A DNA stretch of 64,000 nucleotides from positions 1 to 64,000 of the forward strand of contig NZ_CAKAKO010000004.1 of assembly GCF_916700565.1 (NCBI RefSeq), written 5' to 3'. Position 1 is the stretch's first letter. Every line of letters begins with the position of its first letter. A program made the translations under genes and the position numbers. This stretch comes from Xenophilus sp. Marseille-Q4582 (lineage in GTDB: Bacteria; Pseudomonadota; Gammaproteobacteria; Burkholderiales; Burkholderiaceae_C). The notes beneath the pieces were generated by a model. It was not told where the DNA came from. It worked only from the letters and a program-made list of their open reading frames with translations, and did no database searches. Shown one piece after another: positions 1 through 7,501 of this stretch.

Positions 1-3
1 GTC

Positions 4-91
4 GCCTTGCCGGGCGTCCTGCGGCGTTGCAGCGCTTGCGCGTAGATCGCTACGAGCGGCGCGCTGCGCCTTGCAGGCCACCCGGCAAGGC
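4..91. repeat. Long imperfect inverted repeat (about 88 bp hairpin)
   Basis: The outer arms GCCTTGCCGGG (4-14) and CCCGGCAAGGC (81-91) are exact reverse complements. Inner arms also pair, including GCAGCGC with GCGCTGC and CGTAG with CTACG around the apex near 41-54. It lies in non-coding DNA at the window edge. It could be an intergenic palindromic repeat or part of a mobile element end; the copy number in the genome cannot be seen from here. The rest of 92-273 shows no gene I can support. Confidence 0.6.
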
Positions 92-273
92 GGCTGCGCG
101 ACCCCTTGGAGACACTGAACAGGCTCTGAGTTCTCGTGGCATGCAGGGCTCGGCGCTTGCATGCACGCGTGCCGCATTGTGAGGGAGCTCGCCGCCGCGC
201 GCGGATGCGGGCGCGCCCCGGCGCGCGGTGTGTGGCGCAAACGCCGCGCCGGCGTTCGCCCCGCGGGGGGCCG

Positions 274-489
274 TCAGCGCCGGGGGCGCAGCGGCTGCAG
301 CAAGGGCCGCAGCCCGTTGTGGTCGATCTCGTGCATCAGCGCCAGCAGGCGGCCGATCTCCCCCTTGGGAAAGCCTTCGCGCGCGAACCAGGTCAGGTAG
401 TTGCCCGGCAGGTCGGCCAGCAGCGTGCCCTTGTGCTTGCCGAAGGGCATGGGCAGGGTGACGAGGCGTTGCAGGTCTTCAGGATTCAT
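274..489 (-). CDS. DUF3820 family small protein
   Basis: This 71-residue protein carries the DUF3820 core: MPFGKHKGTLLADLP near residues 14-28, then YLTWF and a C-terminal helix. DUF3820 proteins are short cytosolic proteins; some are annotated as quorum-sensing-regulated virulence factors, but the biochemical role is not settled. The length is normal for the family. No strong Shine-Dalgarno precedes the ATG at 489, so expression level is uncertain. The gene stands alone, 70 bp from the next minus-strand gene. Family assignment is confident; function is not. Confidence 0.8.
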   Translation of the reverse strand: MNPEDLQRLVTLPMPFGKHKGTLLADLPGNYLTWFAREGFPKGEIGRLLALMHEIDHNGLRPLLQPLRPRR

Positions 490-559
490 GCGCGCAAGCG
501 TAGCGCCCGTGCGCCGCGCCCTCGGACTTGCCGGCGCGCGGCCTGCGGGAGGGGCGCGC

Positions 560-877
560 CTACCGCAGGCGCACCGTGCCCTGGATCACGAGGCCTCCCG
601 GATCGGGCGCAGGCCCATAGGCCGGCGGCGCATACACAGGCACGGGCGCCGGGCCGCCGTAGCCGGGCGCGGGGCCCTTGCACTTGCGCTCCTCCTTGTA
701 CGCGCCGTCCTTCTTCCACTTGCGCTCCACCTTGCAGGGCCCGTCCCAGTACACCTCCTTGTGCGCGCGGTGGCCCTGGCCGCGCTGGCCGTGGCCAGGG
801 TCGTGGGGGTCTGCCAGGGCCAGCGCCGGGGAGAGCAGGGCGGCGCCGGCCAGAAGGGCGAGGAGGGAGGATGGCAT
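560..877 (-). CDS. Small secreted protein of unknown function
   Basis: This is 105 residues from the ATG at 877. Residues 1-22 form a clear signal peptide (hydrophobic SLLALLAGAALL, then ALA before DPHD), so the product should be periplasmic or secreted. The mature part is His/Gly rich at first, then highly charged with a pair of cysteines (CKVERKWKKDGAYKEERKC) that could form a disulfide, followed by a Pro/Tyr/Gly-rich tail. A longer reading frame begins at 1126, but its first 83 residues look like random high-GC translation and the signal peptide argues for 877. Related short proteins occur in Burkholderiales; I do not know a function. Confidence 0.6.
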   Translation of the reverse strand: MPSSLLALLAGAALLSPALALADPHDPGHGQRGQGHRAHKEVYWDGPCKVERKWKKDGAYKEERKCKGPAPGYGGPAPVPVYAPPAYGPAPDPGGLVIQGTVRLR

Positions 878-1089
878 GGGCAGCTCGTGTGGCGAAGGCC
901 GGAAGAAGCGTTTTCGCGGAGTCGGCCAAAGGTATCGCGGCCTGGGCCCTTGCCCGTAAGAAGAGGTAAGCGGCGGCCGGCGGCCGCGGCTTGCAAGGCC
1001 GGGCGCACCGCATCCCCATGTCCGTATGGGCCGAACCGGGAAAGCGCAGCCGGCTATGCTGGCCCACCGCTTGACAAGGAGTGCTTCCC

Positions 1090-1512
1090 ATGACGAATGC
1101 GCAGAACCTCCCGCCCCGCGCGGCACGCGTCCGTTGCGCGCGCCGGACCCTGCTGGCCGCTGCTCCGGCGCTGCTGGCCCTGCTGGCCCCGGCCGCCCAG
1201 GCCCACCATGGCTGGTCCTGGGCCGACGGCGAGCAGATCACGCTCCACGGGACGCTGGAGTCCATCTCGATGGCGCCGCCGCATCCCACCCTGCGCGTGA
1301 AGGCCGCGGACGGGACGCGCTGGCAGGTGGACCTGGGCAACCCGTCGCAGACGCAGCGCTCGGGCTTCACGGGCGAGACTGCCAAGGTGGGCGATGCCAT
1401 CGTGGTGCTGGGCAACCGGCACCAGGACCACAGCAAGCCGCACATGAAGGCGGTGCGCATCACGCTCGATGGCAAGCCCTACGACATGTACCCCGAGCGC
1501 ATCCGCCACTGA
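1090..1512 (+). CDS. DUF6152 family periplasmic protein
   Basis: This is 140 residues from the ATG at 1090, which follows AAGGAG at 1076-1081 with good spacing; a GTG at 1081 overlaps that Shine-Dalgarno and is less likely. An N-terminal Arg-rich and hydrophobic stretch ending AAQAHHG looks like a Tat- or Sec-type signal. The mature protein begins HHGWSWAD and has a small beta-rich fold (about residues 40-130) resembling DUF6152, an OB-like domain of unknown ligand. It is followed by a DUF6644-like membrane protein, a pairing I believe is common for these families, so the two may work together at the membrane. Confidence 0.75.
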   Translation: MTNAQNLPPRAARVRCARRTLLAAAPALLALLAPAAQAHHGWSWADGEQITLHGTLESISMAPPHPTLRVKAADGTRWQVDLGNPSQTQRSGFTGETAKVGDAIVVLGNRHQDHSKPHMKAVRITLDGKPYDMYPERIRH

Positions 1513-1561
1513 GCCGCGCCGTGCGCACGACGGAGGCCGGACCTGAACGGGGCGCGCTGCC

Positions 1562-2035
1562 GTGGATGCCTGGCTGAGCCTGCTCGGCACCTGGCCCGGG
1601 GGGCGCTGGCTCCAGGGTTCGGGCACGGCCTACCTGTTCGTCAACACGGTCCATCTCCTGGGGCTGGCGCTGCTGCTGGGCGCCATCGTCCCGCTGGACC
1701 TGCGGCTGGCCGGCGGGCTGCGCGGCGAGGGGCTGCCGCTGCTGGCACGCGCCCTGTCGCGCACGGCCGCGGCGGGGCTGGCGCTGGCCCTGCCCACGGG
1801 GCTGTGGCTGTTCAGCGTGCGGCCGGTCGACTATGCGGACAACCCGGCCTTTCTGTACAAGCTCGCGCTGCTGTTCCTCGCGTTGCTCAACGTGGCCTGG
1901 CAGCACGCGGCGCCGGGCTGGCGGGCGGTGCTCGGCGGCGCGCCGCCCACGGCCGGGGTGCGCTGGCGCGCGCGCCTGTCGCTGCTGCTGTGGCTGGGCG
2001 TGCTGCTGGCCGGGCGGTGGATCGGCTTTCTGTGA
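1562..2035 (+). CDS. DUF6644-like integral membrane protein
   Basis: This is 157 residues starting at GTG 1562, 49 bp after the DUF6152 gene. Four hydrophobic helices are visible: about 26-47 (FVNTVHLLGLALLLGAIV), 60-80, 98-113 and 138-156. The WLQGSGTAYLF...HLLGLALLLG pattern is typical of DUF6644 proteins, some of which carry a conserved His in the first helix; here it is the H of VHLLG. Function is unknown. The start is uncertain because no strong Shine-Dalgarno precedes it, but the helix count and family length fit. Confidence 0.7.
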   Translation: MDAWLSLLGTWPGGRWLQGSGTAYLFVNTVHLLGLALLLGAIVPLDLRLAGGLRGEGLPLLARALSRTAAAGLALALPTGLWLFSVRPVDYADNPAFLYKLALLFLALLNVAWQHAAPGWRAVLGGAPPTAGVRWRARLSLLLWLGVLLAGRWIGFL

Positions 2036-2054
2036 GGCCGCTATCCTGGGCGCC

Positions 2055-2747
2055 ATGAGAACGCCCGACAGGAGCCGGCCCATCAACCGCCGCCGGGCGC
2101 TGGGCGCCATGGCGCTGGCCTGGGGCCCGTTCGCCATCGCCGAGGACCCGGAAACCGCCATGCCTCCATTGCACCAGGCCGCCCAGGCCAACGACCTGAA
2201 CGCCCTGCGCCGGCTGCTGGCGACCGGCGCAGCCGTGGACGCGCGCGACGCGCAGGGCCGCACCGCCCTGCTGGCCGCCACGCATGCCAACCAGATCGAG
2301 GCGGCGCGGCTGCTCATCGAGGCCGGTGCCGACGTGAATGCGAAAGACGCGATCCAGGACAGCCCCTACCTTTACGCCGGCGCGCGCGGCCACCTGGAGA
2401 TTCTGAAGCTCACGCTGGCGCATGGCGCCGACCTGCGCAGCACCAACCGCTATGGCGGCACGGCGCTGATCCCCGCCTGCGAGCGCGGCCATGTGGAAAC
2501 CGTGCGCACCTTGATCGCGGCCGGCGTGGACGTGGACCACGTGAACCGCCTGGGCTGGACCGGGCTGCTGGAGGCCATCGTGCTCAGCGATGGCGGGCCG
2601 CCGCACCAGCAGATCGTGCAGCTGCTCATCGAGGCGCGCGCCGACCTGAACCGGGCCGACCGCGACGGCGTGCGTCCGCTGCAGCATGCGCGCCGACGCG
2701 GGCAGACGCAGATCGTGCGGCTGCTGGAGGCGGCCGGCGCACGATGA
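2055..2747 (+). CDS. Ankyrin-repeat protein, probably exported
   Basis: This is 230 residues from the ATG at 2055. The N-terminus (NRRRALGAMALAWGPFAIAED) has a twin-arginine-like charged region and a hydrophobic stretch, so export by Tat or Sec is plausible. From about residue 35 there are six to seven ankyrin repeats, with recurrent LHQAAQANDLNALRRLL, GRTALLAATHANQIEAARLL and YGGTALIPACERGHVETVRTLI units and the usual DVNAKD/DVDHVN loops. Such periplasmic ankyrin proteins mediate protein-protein contacts; the partner is unknown. The reading frame is open upstream to 1833, but that part is an out-of-frame shadow of the membrane protein gene. Confidence 0.85.
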   Translation: MRTPDRSRPINRRRALGAMALAWGPFAIAEDPETAMPPLHQAAQANDLNALRRLLATGAAVDARDAQGRTALLAATHANQIEAARLLIEAGADVNAKDAIQDSPYLYAGARGHLEILKLTLAHGADLRSTNRYGGTALIPACERGHVETVRTLIAAGVDVDHVNRLGWTGLLEAIVLSDGGPPHQQIVQLLIEARADLNRADRDGVRPLQHARRRGQTQIVRLLEAAGAR

Positions 2748-2907
2748 GCCTGCCGCAGGAGGTCCCCACCGGCCCCACGCCTTCGCTTGGCGCGATTTGC
2801 AACGACCTTGGCCGGCAAGGGCCGCGCGGATCGCGTAGGCTTGCCTTTTCGTTCCCCCGGGGCCCGGCCGGCTGCCGCGCCGCGCCCGCACAGAGACACT
2901 GCACACC

Positions 2908-3831
2908 ATGGCTTCCTACCCCTCCCGCGTGAAGATCATCGATGTGGGCCCGCGCGACGGCCTGCAGAACGAAAAGCAGCCCGTGCCCGCCGCCGTCAAG
3001 GTGGAACTGGTGCACCGCCTGCAGGCCGCCGGCCTGCAGGAGATCGAGGTCACCAGCTTCGTGAGCCCCAAGTGGGTGCCGCAGATGGCCGACAACGCCG
3101 AGGTGCTGCACGGCATCCGGCGCCAGCCGGGCGTGCGCTACTCGGTGCTCACGCCCAACATGAAGGGGCTGGAAGCGGCCCTGGCCGCGCCGCGCGCCGA
3201 GTGGCCCGACGAGATCGTGGTCTTCGGCGCCGCCAGCGAGGCCTTCAGCCAGAAGAACATCAACTGCTCCATCGCCGAGAGCATCGAGCGCTTCGCGCCC
3301 GTGGTCGAGGCCGCGCGTGCGCAGGGCATCGCCGTGCGCGGCGCCATGAGCTGCACCGTGGGCTGCCCTTACGAAGGCGAGATCGCGCCCGAGAAAGTGG
3401 GCTACCTGGCCGGCCTCATGAAAGGCATCGGCGTGGAACGCGTGGACGTGGCCGACACCATCGGCGTGGGCACGCCGATCAAGGTGCAGCGGGCCATCGA
3501 GGCGACGCAGGCGCACTTCGGCATCGACCAGATCTCCGGCCATTTCCACGACACCTATGGCCAAGCGCTGTCGAACACGCTGGCCGCGCTCGGCATGGGC
3601 GTGTGGAACTTCCAGTCCTCCGTGGCGGGCCTGGGCGGCTGTCCCTACGCCAAGGGCGCGACGGGCAACGTGGCCACCGAAGACGTGGTCTACCTGCTGC
3701 AGGGCATGGGCATCGCCACGGGCGTCGACCTCGATGCGCTGATCGACGCCGGCATGTACATCAGCGAAGCGCTGGGCCGCGAGCCGCATTCGCGCGTGTC
3801 CAAGGCCATCCGCGTCAAGCGCGCGGGCTGA
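2908..3831 (+). CDS. mvaB: Hydroxymethylglutaryl-CoA lyase
   Basis: This enzyme splits HMG-CoA into acetoacetate and acetyl-CoA at the end of leucine degradation; it is cytosolic and metal dependent. At 307 residues it has the usual length. The DRE-TIM metallolyase barrel begins with IDVGPRDGLQNE (about 11-22), the metal-binding HFHDTYGQA lies near 212-220, and the lyase signature GLGGCPYAKGATGNVATED at 241-259 contains the catalytic cysteine (about 245). No other leucine-degradation genes are adjacent, so it is probably a stand-alone unit. The 160 bp before it contain no gene. The start ATG 2908 gives the usual N-terminus. Confidence 0.95.
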   Translation: MASYPSRVKIIDVGPRDGLQNEKQPVPAAVKVELVHRLQAAGLQEIEVTSFVSPKWVPQMADNAEVLHGIRRQPGVRYSVLTPNMKGLEAALAAPRAEWPDEIVVFGAASEAFSQKNINCSIAESIERFAPVVEAARAQGIAVRGAMSCTVGCPYEGEIAPEKVGYLAGLMKGIGVERVDVADTIGVGTPIKVQRAIEATQAHFGIDQISGHFHDTYGQALSNTLAALGMGVWNFQSSVAGLGGCPYAKGATGNVATEDVVYLLQGMGIATGVDLDALIDAGMYISEALGREPHSRVSKAIRVKRAG

Positions 3832-3836
3832 GCGCC

Positions 3837-4385
3837 ATGGAAGTCCAGGCCGCCGAGGCCATCCTGCGTTTCTGGTTCGAGGAATGCACGCCCGCGCAAT
3901 GGTGGAAGGCGGACGCCGCCTTCGACGCGCAGCTGCGCGAGCGCTTCCTGCCCACGCTGCAGGCGGCCGCGCAGGCCGAGCTGCATGCCTGGCGCGCCAC
4001 GCCCGAAGGCCGGCTGGCCGAGGTGATCGTGCTCGACCAGTTCTCGCGCAACATCTTCCGCGGCACCAAGCAGGCCTTTGCGCAGGACGCGATGGCCCTG
4101 GCGCTGGCGCAGGAGGCCGTGCTGCGCGGGTGGCACGCCGCCTTGCAGCCCGACCGGCGCGCCTTCCTGCTGATGCCCTTCATGCACAGCGAGTCGCGCG
4201 CCATTCATGCCTGGGCCGAACCGCTGTTCCGCGATTTCGCGCCCGCCCACAACCATGACTTCGAGCTCAAGCACAAGGCCATCGTGGACCGCTTCGGTCG
4301 CTACCCGCACCGCAACGCCATCCTCGGCCGCAGTTCGACGGCCGAGGAAATCGAATTCCTGAAGCAGCCGGGTTCGAGCTTCTGA
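3837..4385 (+). CDS. DUF924 family protein
   Basis: This is 182 residues from the ATG at 3837, six bases after the mvaB stop, so the two genes are probably co-transcribed. It shows the DUF924 (TPR-like) pattern: ILRFWFEE at the start, VIVLDQFSRNIFRGT in the middle, FLLMPFMHSES, and HKAIVDRFGRYPHRNAILGR near the end. The protein ends FLKQPGSSF, the normal C-terminus for this family as I know it. DUF924 proteins are cytosolic and of unknown function. The last codons, TTC TGA, lie inside the terminal CRISPR repeat that starts at 4379, so gene and array share bases. Confidence 0.85.
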   Translation: MEVQAAEAILRFWFEECTPAQWWKADAAFDAQLRERFLPTLQAAAQAELHAWRATPEGRLAEVIVLDQFSRNIFRGTKQAFAQDAMALALAQEAVLRGWHAALQPDRRAFLLMPFMHSESRAIHAWAEPLFRDFAPAHNHDFELKHKAIVDRFGRYPHRNAILGRSSTAEEIEFLKQPGSSF

Positions 4386-4673
4386 GCTGCCTATGCGGCA
4401 GTGACGAACCCCGACACCATCCGCGCCCTGCTGGCCGATTTCTGAGCTGCCTATGCGGCAGTGACGGAGGTGCGGGCGGCCGGGATCGCGGGGCGCCTTT
4501 TCTGAGCTGCCTATGCGGCAGTGACGAGGCCCGCCGGCCGTCAGCCTGTTTCCGTGATTTTCTGAGCTGCCTATGCGGCAGTGACGCCCCTGGGCCGACG
4601 CTGGCGCCGAACCCGCAATTTCTGAGCTGCCTATGCGGCAGTGACGATCCTGGGGAGACGCCGAGACGGCGGC
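4379..4673 (-). CRISPR. Type I-F CRISPR array, 5 repeats, cut by an IS
   Basis: Five 28-nt repeats start at 4379, 4439, 4499, 4559 and 4619 with exact 60-bp periodicity and 32-nt spacers (4407-4438, 4467-4498, 4527-4558, 4587-4618). A further 27 nt of a fifth spacer (4647-4673) runs into the IS21 end. Repeats 2-5 are identical; repeat 1 differs only in its first plus-strand base. Read on the minus strand the repeat contains CACTGCCGCATAGGCAGC and ends CTCAGAAA, the subtype I-F pattern: a five-base stem CTGCC/GGCAG and an 8-nt handle. The leader should therefore lie on the high-coordinate side, where the IS now sits; no leader is visible. Array size is minimal, and transcription without a leader is doubtful. 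Confidence 0.95.
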
Positions 4674-4779
4674 TGTTGATTCATTTCCAAAGCTGGGCCA
4701 TTTCGGGACGCATTCACGTTGAAATTTGAGCCACGTTGCCGCTCTATCCTGCTGAATTTTTCAGCACGGGGGAGCAGGA

Positions 4780-6315
4780 GTGATCAACGTGAGCACATTG
4801 AGCAAGTTACGCCGCCTCGTGCTGAGGCAGGACGTGTCGGTGCGCGAGGCCAGCCGGCGCCTGGGCATCTCGCGCAACACAGCCACCAAGTGGCTCAAAG
4901 ACGGGCAGATGGCCGAACCCCGATACCCGCAGCGGGTGTCGGGCCCCAGCATCCTGGATCCGTACAAGGAGCAGTTGAGCCAATGGCTCAAGGCCGATAG
5001 CCATCGCAGCAAACGCGATCGACGCGGGATCAAGGCCATGTTTGAGGCGCTGCGCGCGCAGGGCTACAGCGGCAGCCGAGGGCCGGTCTACGCCTTTGCC
5101 CAGCGCTGGCAGCAAGAGCAAGGCAACGCTGCGCGTGGTGCGGGGTTCGTGCCGCTGAGCTTCGAGTTGGGCGAGGCGTTCCAGTTCGACTGGAGCTGCG
5201 AGTACCTGTTCATCGGCGGGCTGCGCCGCCGCCTGGAAGTGGCACACACCAAGCTGGCGGCCAGTCGCGCCTTCTGCCTGGTGGCGTACTACAGCCAAGC
5301 GCACGAGATGCTGTTCGATGCGCACGCACGGGCGTTCGCCCTCTTCGGTGGCGTGCCCCGGCGGGGCATCTACGACAACATGAAGACCGCTGTGGACAAG
5401 GTCGGCCATGGCAAACAGCGCAGCGTCAATGCACGCTTCGAGGCGATGACCGGGCACTACCTGTTCGAGCCGGAGTTCTGCAACCGGGCCGCCGGCTGGG
5501 AGAAGGGGGTCGTGGAGAAGAACGTTCAGGATCGGCGCAAGGACATCTGGCGTGAGGCCAGCGAGCGGCGCTGGGGGACGCTTGGTGAACTCAACGACTG
5601 GTTGCAGCAGGCCTGCGTGAAGGCCTGGGCTGAGATGAGTCACCCGGAATGGACTCAGCTCACGGTGGCCGATGTCTGGCAGGACGAACGTGCTCGTCTC
5701 ATGCCCAACCCCCGTGCGTTTGATGGCTACGTGGAGCAGCCGGTACGGGTCTCTGCGACCGCACTGATCCACTTCCAGCGCAACCGCTACAGCGTGCCGT
5801 GTGAATGGATTCATGCGGTGGTCAGTCTGCGGGCCTACGCGGATGGCCTGCTGGTGGTCGGGCCCGATGGGCGACAGGTGCGCCTGGCGCGCAGCTTCGA
5901 ACGTGATCAGACGCTCTACGACTGGATGCATTACATCGCGCTCATCGAGCGAAAGCCCGGCGCGCTGCGCAACGGCGCGCCCTTCAAGACCATGCCCGAG
6001 CCACTGCAGGAAATGCAGCGCCAGTTGCTGCGCCACAGCGGTGGCGACAGGGTGATGGCGCAGGTGCTCATGGGGGTGAGCCTGCATGGACTGGAGGCCG
6101 TGGTGGTGGCGGTAGAGCTGGCGCTGCAGTCCGGGCGGGTGAGTGCCGAGCACGTGCTCAACGTGCTCTCGCGTCTGAAGGAGCAGCGCGTGCCCGAGCC
6201 ACCGGTGGCCACGATGCTCAAGCTCAACACGCCGCCACTGGCCAACCTGCAGCGCTACGACGCACTGCGCAACGTCCAGCCTCATGAGGCATCACCGGAG
6301 TCCGACCATGCATGA
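4780..6315 (+). CDS. istA: IS21 transposase IstA
   Basis: This DDE transposase of 511 residues catalyses strand cutting and transfer for the element. An N-terminal helix-turn-helix (about 1-45: [20 protein letters not shown]) binds the terminal repeats. The catalytic core follows, with acidic residues in FQFDWSCEY (about 135), [10 protein letters not shown] (about 200) and [10 protein letters not shown] (about 245), then a C-terminal Mu-transposase-like beta domain (about 320-390). The start is GTG 4780 after GGAGCAGGAG. Its stop lies inside the istB start region, a typical coupled istA-istB arrangement. The length is normal and no disruption is seen. Confidence 0.95.
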   Translation: MINVSTLSKLRRLVLRQDVSVREASRRLGISRNTATKWLKDGQMAEPRYPQRVSGPSILDPYKEQLSQWLKADSHRSKRDRRGIKAMFEALRAQGYSGSRGPVYAFAQRWQQEQGNAARGAGFVPLSFELGEAFQFDWSCEYLFIGGLRRRLEVAHTKLAASRAFCLVAYYSQAHEMLFDAHARAFALFGGVPRRGIYDNMKTAVDKVGHGKQRSVNARFEAMTGHYLFEPEFCNRAAGWEKGVVEKNVQDRRKDIWREASERRWGTLGELNDWLQQACVKAWAEMSHPEWTQLTVADVWQDERARLMPNPRAFDGYVEQPVRVSATALIHFQRNRYSVPCEWIHAVVSLRAYADGLLVVGPDGRQVRLARSFERDQTLYDWMHYIALIERKPGALRNGAPFKTMPEPLQEMQRQLLRHSGGDRVMAQVLMGVSLHGLEAVVVAVELALQSGRVSAEHVLNVLSRLKEQRVPEPPVATMLKLNTPPLANLQRYDALRNVQPHEASPESDHA

Positions 6316-7123
6316 CGTCATTGATGCCCTCAAAGCGCTGGGCCTGCACGGCATGGCCAGTGCCTGGCCGGAGGTACTGGGCACCGCCCGCATGAAGTCG
6401 CTGGATCATGAGGCCGTGCTGCACCAGCTCATCAAGGCCGAGACCGCTCAGCGTGAGGTGCGTTCCATGGCTTACCAGATGCGCGTGGCGCGCTTCCCTT
6501 CGCACCGTGACCTCGCCGGCTTTGACTTCGCCCACGCGCAGCTCGACGAAGCACTGGTGCGCCAGTTGCACACCCTTCGCTTCGTGGAGTCGGCGCACAA
6601 CGTGGTGCTGGTTGGTGGCCCCGGCACGGGTAAAACCCACCTGGCCACGAGCCTGGGGATCGAGGCCATTCGCATGCATGGCAAGCGGGTGCGCTTCTTC
6701 TCAACGGTGGAGCTGGTCAACGCCCTGGAGCTGGAGAAGGCGCAGAACAAGGCCGGGCAAATGGCGCACCGCCTGATGTACGTCGATCTGGTGATCCTGG
6801 ATGAACTGGGCTACCTGCCATTCACGCAGTCGGGCGGCGCGATGCTGTTCCACCTGCTCTCCAAACTCTATGAGCGAACGAGCGTGGTGATCACCACCAA
6901 CCTCACCTTCTCGGAGTGGAGCAGCGTCTTTGGAGACGCCAAGATGACCACGGCCTTGCTTGACCGGCTCACGCACCATTGCCACATCGTCGAGACGGGC
7001 AACGAGAGCTGGCGATTCAAGCACTCCAGTGCCGCTGGCGCGGCTCCCCCAAAGCAACGCCCAAAGAGCCAGAAAGGAGATCGAAAAACAGCAGACCCGA
7101 TAGACTTATCCACAACCGAATAG
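6308..7123 (+). CDS. istB: IS21 helper ATPase IstB
   Basis: This AAA+ ATPase of 271 residues (DnaC-like clade) assembles on DNA and directs IstA to target sites. Walker A is [11 protein letters not shown] (about 103-113) and Walker B is [12 protein letters not shown] (about 160-171), followed by a sensor region [13 protein letters not shown] chose ATG 6308, which has GGAG at 6297-6300 and gives the family's usual MxDVxxxLKxLGLHGM start; an upstream in-frame ATG at 6284 lacks such support. It overlaps istA by 8 bp. The Lys/Pro-rich tail is common in this family. Confidence 0.95.
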   Translation: MHDVIDALKALGLHGMASAWPEVLGTARMKSLDHEAVLHQLIKAETAQREVRSMAYQMRVARFPSHRDLAGFDFAHAQLDEALVRQLHTLRFVESAHNVVLVGGPGTGKTHLATSLGIEAIRMHGKRVRFFSTVELVNALELEKAQNKAGQMAHRLMYVDLVILDELGYLPFTQSGGAMLFHLLSKLYERTSVVITTNLTFSEWSSVFGDAKMTTALLDRLTHHCHIVETGNESWRFKHSSAAGAAPPKQRPKSQKGDRKTADPIDLSTTE

Positions 7124-7277
7124 TCAAAGAATCCATCAACCCAGTGGCTCAATATTCAACGTGATCACTGGCTCAGTTGTGCTGATGAATCAACAGACGT
7201 GAGCGCTACGCACGATGAACCTCCATTTGTTTGCAGACGGGTTGAGGGGCCAGGCTTGCCGGCCTGGAGTGCGGCGA

Positions 7278-7315
7278 GTTTGGGATGGGGTGCAAGGAAG
7301 CACCCCATCCCGAAC
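7278..7315. other. Strong stem-loop, 16 bp with AAGGAA loop
   Basis: GGGATGGGGTGC (7282-7293) pairs perfectly with GCACCCCATCCC (7300-7311) around a six-base loop AAGGAA. The stem extends outward by GTT/AAC with one T-G pair. No T-run follows on either strand, so it is not a standard intrinsic terminator. The role is unknown; it could be a transcript-end structure, an RNA element or a protein-binding palindrome. Confidence 0.7.
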
Positions 7316-7355
7316 CCGTTTCGCGGATTCTGAAGGAGAGTGGCCGGAAAATAAA

Positions 7356-7387
7356 CCTATGAGCGCTGTAGTAAGAACCGGCTTCGA
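7356..7387 (+). promoter_or_regulatory. Putative Cascade target site with CC PAM
   Basis: CC at 7356-7357 is followed by TATGAGCGCTGTAGT (7358-7372). The mini-CRISPR spacer begins TATGAACGCTGGAGT (7444-7458). Bases 1-5, 7-11 and 13-15 are identical; positions 6 and 12 differ. In type I systems every sixth guide base is flipped out and need not pair, so the match is as good as the mechanism can read through base 15; agreement stops after that. Partial pairing of this kind allows Cascade binding without cleavage. CC is the subtype I-F PAM. The match is seen directly; repression is inference. Confidence 0.7.
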
Positions 7388-7409
7388 TGCAGGTAGGTAG
7401 GTCTACACT
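7381..7409 (+). promoter_or_regulatory. Weak candidate promoter for the mini-CRISPR and mntA-hepT
   Basis: TACACT at 7404-7409 could serve as a -10 box and would place the start near 7416, the first base of repeat 1. The -35 region around 7381-7388 (GCTTCGAT) is a poor match. If real, the -35 would overlap the downstream part of the putative Cascade target, so bound Cascade would block it. It is offered only as a candidate; no better sigma70 match was found between 7316 and 7415. Confidence 0.3.
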
Positions 7410-7415
7410 CCACGT

Positions 7416-7501
7416 TGCCACTGCCGCACAGGCAGCTCAGAAATATGAACGCTGGAGTTTTGCTACTCTTTTGTACTACTGCCGAATAGGCAGCACACCA
7501 T
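7416..7501 (+). CRISPR. Two-repeat mini-CRISPR (crRNA-like regulatory RNA gene)
   Basis: Repeat 1 (7416-7443) differs from the main array repeat at four of 28 positions (1-3 and 14) and keeps the stem CTGCC-GCACA-GGCAG and the CTCAGAAA handle. After a 30-nt unit (7444-7473) comes repeat 2 (7474-7501), which keeps ACTGCCGAATAGGCAGC but is degenerate at both ends. Orientation is plus, opposite to the main array. The layout matches crRNA-like RNAs of CRISPR-regulated toxin-antitoxin loci, where decayed repeats still permit Cas6 processing. The spacer matches a PAM-flanked site 86 bp upstream. Repeat 2 extends into the mntA start codon. Transcription is not proven. Confidence 0.8.

Larger units (their letters stand above)
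4674..7195 (+). mobile_element. IS21-family insertion sequence
   Basis: A complete two-gene element of about 2.5 kb. Its ends are inverted: TGTTGATTCAT at 4674-4684 and ATGAATCAACA at 7185-7195. Subterminal copies of TTGAGCCA occur near both ends, as expected for IS21 elements with multiple terminal repeats. istA and istB are both intact and overlap, so the element may still be mobile. The flanks (left ...CGGCGGC, right GACGTGAG...) show no 4-8 bp direct duplication, which a simple IS21 insertion should leave. That suggests a deletion or recombination after insertion. Confidence 0.93.
7196..7415. other. Gene-free segment between the IS and the mini-CRISPR
   Basis: No credible gene is present. 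It holds a small stem CCAGGC/GCCTGG (7250-7267), a strong hairpin at 7278-7315, the crRNA-like target site at 7356-7387 and a possible promoter. The sequence TGAGCGCT occurs twice (7200-7207 and 7360-7367). If csy1-4 once lay to the left, as in ordinary I-F loci, this would have been the regulatory gap between them and the toxin-antitoxin genes; that is inference. Confidence 0.6.

Noticed and set aside
1..130. Possible insertion sequence end at the left window edge
   Set aside because: The long hairpin is real, but no transposase or defined terminal repeat can be shown within the window, so only a repeat is reported.
7199..7210. Second partial match to the mini-CRISPR seed (TGAGCGCT)
   Set aside because: It lacks a CC PAM and does not match the first two seed bases; it is probably only a short direct repeat with 7360-7367.
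7318..7353. Divergent minus-strand promoter for lost csy genes
   Set aside because: The best boxes (TTCTTA and TTTATT) match consensus poorly; nothing beyond inference supports it.
7359..7400. A 13-codon frame starting ATG inside the putative Cascade target, containing AGA and AGG, reminiscent of a CreT-type RNA toxin
   Set aside because: The nearest Shine-Dalgarno-like AAGGAG (7333-7338) is 20 nt away, too far for efficient initiation, and the rare codons are not tandem. Without transcript data it is not a supportable gene.
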